Assembly: GCA_002506535.1 (NCBI GenBank)
Contig: DAXT01000014.1
Span: forward strand, 30,315-94,314
Source: Methanothrix harundinacea
GTDB taxonomy: Archaea > Halobacteriota > Methanosarcinia > Methanotrichales > Methanotrichaceae
Reading direction: 5' to 3'
Length of the DNA: 64,000 nt
Translations under genes and position numbers: made by a program
Notes under the pieces: model-generated
Seen by the model: the letters and a program-made list of their open reading frames with translations, nothing else
Databases searched by the model: none
Told to the model about the DNA's origin: nothing
In this document: positions 62,289 through 64,000 of the stretch, piece by piece
Position numbering within the stretch: position 1 is the first letter of the stretch
How the letters are laid out: the number at the start of each line of letters is the position of its first letter

Positions 62289-63311
62289 ATGAAGGATATC
62301 GATACGCTCTGCCGATCGGCTCTTATAATATTGATCTATGCGATCGTCGTCTTCAGCTCCGGCTCCTGGGCCCTCGAGGATGAGAGCGGGGATTCCAGGA
62401 GCCTCGTCCTCGACATCTACGCCGACGATGCCGGCAAGGCTCTATTGACGGGATACGCCAGTGGGATCGAAGGGCTCGCCTTCCTCAACGGCTCTGAGTA
62501 TCAGTACGACGAAGAAGCCCTCCAGCTCTACGCCGTCACCAACGCCCTCACCACGAAGAACGGGGACGACTGGGAGATCAGACTTCCGGCCACTGGAGGC
62601 TACGGCGAGTATCACATCACCTTTTACCTGTCGGAGAACGTCCAGATCAGCGAGATCTCAGGGACCGAAGGTCTCGATTATCTCGTCTCCTCCTCCAGCG
62701 ACTCCTTTGTGGTGGAGTTTCACGGCTACGACGTATCAAGCCCCTCCGCCGCCGTCAGGTACCGGCAGCCTTTGAAGAACGAGATGGTAGGGGCGCAGGC
62801 GGCGGAGGTCGGTCTTCAGCCGCCGGCCAGGACCGCCGCTCCTCTAATCCTCTTAGGTCTCCTCCTCCTTGCCCTGGTGGTCATCTTCGGATCGGTCAAG
62901 TCCAGAGGTCTCGCCGGGAGGACCTCGGACGGAGCCGGCCCGGAGGACTCGAAGCCCCAGAGAGATCTCTGCGAGGTCGATGATCTCCGGGTCGAGGGGG
63001 CCGATGGCGAGATCGTCCCGGAGGATGGCGGCTCTCCGCCGCCTTCGGGTGGAGCCATAGCCCCCATATCGGGGGAGATGACGGCGGTGATGGAGACGCT
63101 CACCGGCAGAGAGAGGTCGGTCCTGGAGGTTCTGATAAGGCACCAAGGAAAGATGACACAGGCCGAGATCAGGTACGAGACGGGGATCCCAAAATCCTCC
63201 CTTACGGGGATAATAGTCTCCCTTGAGAGGAGAAATATCGTGACCAAGAGGGAGTGGGGGAGGACCAACGTCATCGAGCTATCAGAGCGGCTTACTGGGG
63301 GGGGCAGATGA
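62289..63311 (+). CDS. Membrane-anchored winged-helix regulator with extracellular domain
   Basis: A 340-residue protein. A signal or first span (ALIILIYAIVVFSSGSWA) leads to an extracellular beta domain of about 140 residues (SLVLDIYADDAGKALLTGY, YGEYHITFYLSENVQISE). A second span (APLILLGLLLLALVVIFGSV) follows, then an acidic cytoplasmic linker and a C-terminal winged helix: LTGRERSVLEVLIRHQGKMTQAEI, TGIPKSSLTGIIVSLERRNIVTKREWG. The design is a one-component membrane receptor that can bind DNA. ATG 62289 is chosen by promoter spacing and topology; the frame is open farther upstream. It overlaps the next gene by 4 bases (ATGA). Confidence 0.8.
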   Translation: MKDIDTLCRSALIILIYAIVVFSSGSWALEDESGDSRSLVLDIYADDAGKALLTGYASGIEGLAFLNGSEYQYDEEALQLYAVTNALTTKNGDDWEIRLPATGGYGEYHITFYLSENVQISEISGTEGLDYLVSSSSDSFVVEFHGYDVSSPSAAVRYRQPLKNEMVGAQAAEVGLQPPARTAAPLILLGLLLLALVVIFGSVKSRGLAGRTSDGAGPEDSKPQRDLCEVDDLRVEGADGEIVPEDGGSPPPSGGAIAPISGEMTAVMETLTGRERSVLEVLIRHQGKMTQAEIRYETGIPKSSLTGIIVSLERRNIVTKREWGRTNVIELSERLTGGGR

Positions 63312-64000
63312 GGACTATCACGAGATCGGACGGTTTTGTTATGGCGGCGCTCCTTCTGGCGAGCTTTGCGGGAGGGGCAGGGGCCCATCCCGGTATGGAT
63401 ATGATATCAGGTCCTGGCGCCGGGCCGGTGCTTCCTGGCATGGCCTTCTGCACGATCGATGGTGGCCATCACTGCGGAGGAGGCGATCCGGATCTCATAT
63501 CCATCGTCCGTTCCGAGAGGGGCGTCGCCCTGAGGACCGACGGCGAGAGGATTCCCTTAAGGCTCCGGGTGGAGAAGGCGAGGGGGATCGATCCTTCCCT
63601 GGTCCGGCGGCTCCTCGAAGAGAACAGGACCCTGGGGGAGATCAAGGCGGAGATAGAGGGGTACGACAGGGCTTACAGCTATCGGGGAAACCTCCGCCTC
63701 GGGCGGGCTCACTACCTCCTTGAGGACCTGAAGATCATCGTTGATGGCGAAAACTCGACCCTGGAGGCGGAGCTATTGGAGCCGCCGTGGGGGGAGATTC
63801 TGGCGCCCCCGGCAACGGGGCGAAATAGGGTGGGGAAGATCGCCATCGATACCCGGCTCCAGGACGGATCTTATATCAGCGTCGGGAGCCTCGTCATCCG
63901 GTCCGGCCCCCTCGCCGGAAGCTACGTCATCGTCATGGATCCGTCGGTCGGAGGAGGACGGGTGCCGCACGCCTCCGCCGTCTGGATAGGAGATATGATC
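63308..64000 (+). CDS. Exported protein of unknown function, truncated at the right edge
   Basis: An open frame from ATG 63308 through the end of the window (231 codons, no stop). A signal peptide (SDGFVMAALLLASFAGGAGA) leads to HPGMDM, then a Gly/Pro-rich stretch with CTIDGGHHCGGGDPDL, which has two Cys and two His. A long alpha/beta region (IDPSLVRRLLEENRTLGEIKAEIEGYDRAYSYRG) and beta strands with Gly-rich turns follow. The start overlaps the stop of the membrane-anchored regulator, so the two are co-transcribed; it might be the extracellular partner of that regulator, which is a guess from position. Family not recognised. Confidence 0.7.
   Translation, partial: MRTITRSDGFVMAALLLASFAGGAGAHPGMDMISGPGAGPVLPGMAFCTIDGGHHCGGGDPDLISIVRSERGVALRTDGERIPLRLRVEKARGIDPSLVRRLLEENRTLGEIKAEIEGYDRAYSYRGNLRLGRAHYLLEDLKIIVDGENSTLEAELLEPPWGEILAPPATGRNRVGKIAIDTRLQDGSYISVGSLVIRSGPLAGSYVIVMDPSVGGGRVPHASAVWIGDMI

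Overview
The window reads as a chromosomal segment of a methanogenic archaeon of the order Methanosarcinales, most likely a Methanothrix (Methanosaeta)-type acetoclastic methanogen with a GC-rich genome. The evidence is a complete archaeal A1AO ATP synthase operon in aha order (H-I-K-E-C-F-A-B-D-G), archaeal TFB, Gar1 and Nog1 genes, the archaeal fructose-bisphosphate aldolase/phosphatase, a form III-like RuBisCO, five members of the DUF1699 family (known to me only from Methanosarcinales), and TATA-box promoters with little or no leader. The genus assignment is inference.

Layout. 0-9 kb: a truncated fasciclin protein, a secreted Cys/His-tail protein, hisF, a candidate 36-residue membrane protein, a carboxypeptidase-regulatory-like protein, a GMC oxidoreductase with a large extra C-terminal region, and a DUF362 protein embedded in membrane segments. 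9-17 kb: a nickel/cobalt ECF uptake locus of the NikKMLQO kind, flanked by four extra DUF4198-type secreted proteins (five in total). 17-20 kb: three tandem DUF1699 genes sharing a 25-bp upstream element. 20-28 kb: a CxxCxxCC protein, a winged-helix regulator, pycB, argB, a TIR plus beta-helix protein next to a SLATT/DUF4231 membrane protein (possible conflict system), a cyclophilin-like protein, a flavodoxin-like protein and ribose-1,5-bisphosphate isomerase. 28-39 kb: two secreted proteins, a YyaL-type thioredoxin-fold protein, a minus-strand sugar-phosphate group (aldolase, PfkB kinase, tungsten aldehyde:ferredoxin oxidoreductase with a ferredoxin partner, FBP aldolase/phosphatase) and RuBisCO. 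39-47.6 kb: the A1AO ATP synthase. 47.7-57 kb: an NAD-kinase-like protein, TrpB2, an AT-rich repeat-bearing gene that looks acquired, a LeuC-type dehydratase, TruA, TFB, Gar1, Nog1 and two more DUF1699 genes. 57-64 kb: a HemK2-type methyltransferase and a group of exported or membrane-anchored proteins, with a membrane-anchored winged-helix regulator divergent from them.

How the genes work together. The nickel locus would feed the nickel enzymes of methanogenesis and acetate cleavage (CO dehydrogenase, methyl-CoM reductase). R15P isomerase and RuBisCO form two steps of the archaeal nucleotide-ribose salvage route to 3-phosphoglycerate. Aldolase, kinase, AOR and FBP aldolase/phosphatase cover the interface of gluconeogenesis and glycogen breakdown. 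The ATP synthase makes the ATP.

Start codons: TTG and GTG are frequent, and three genes (nikO, the SLATT gene and the AOR ferredoxin) have no in-frame ATG, GTG or TTG at the position the protein requires. Family names come from recognition of the translated sequence; no database search was run.
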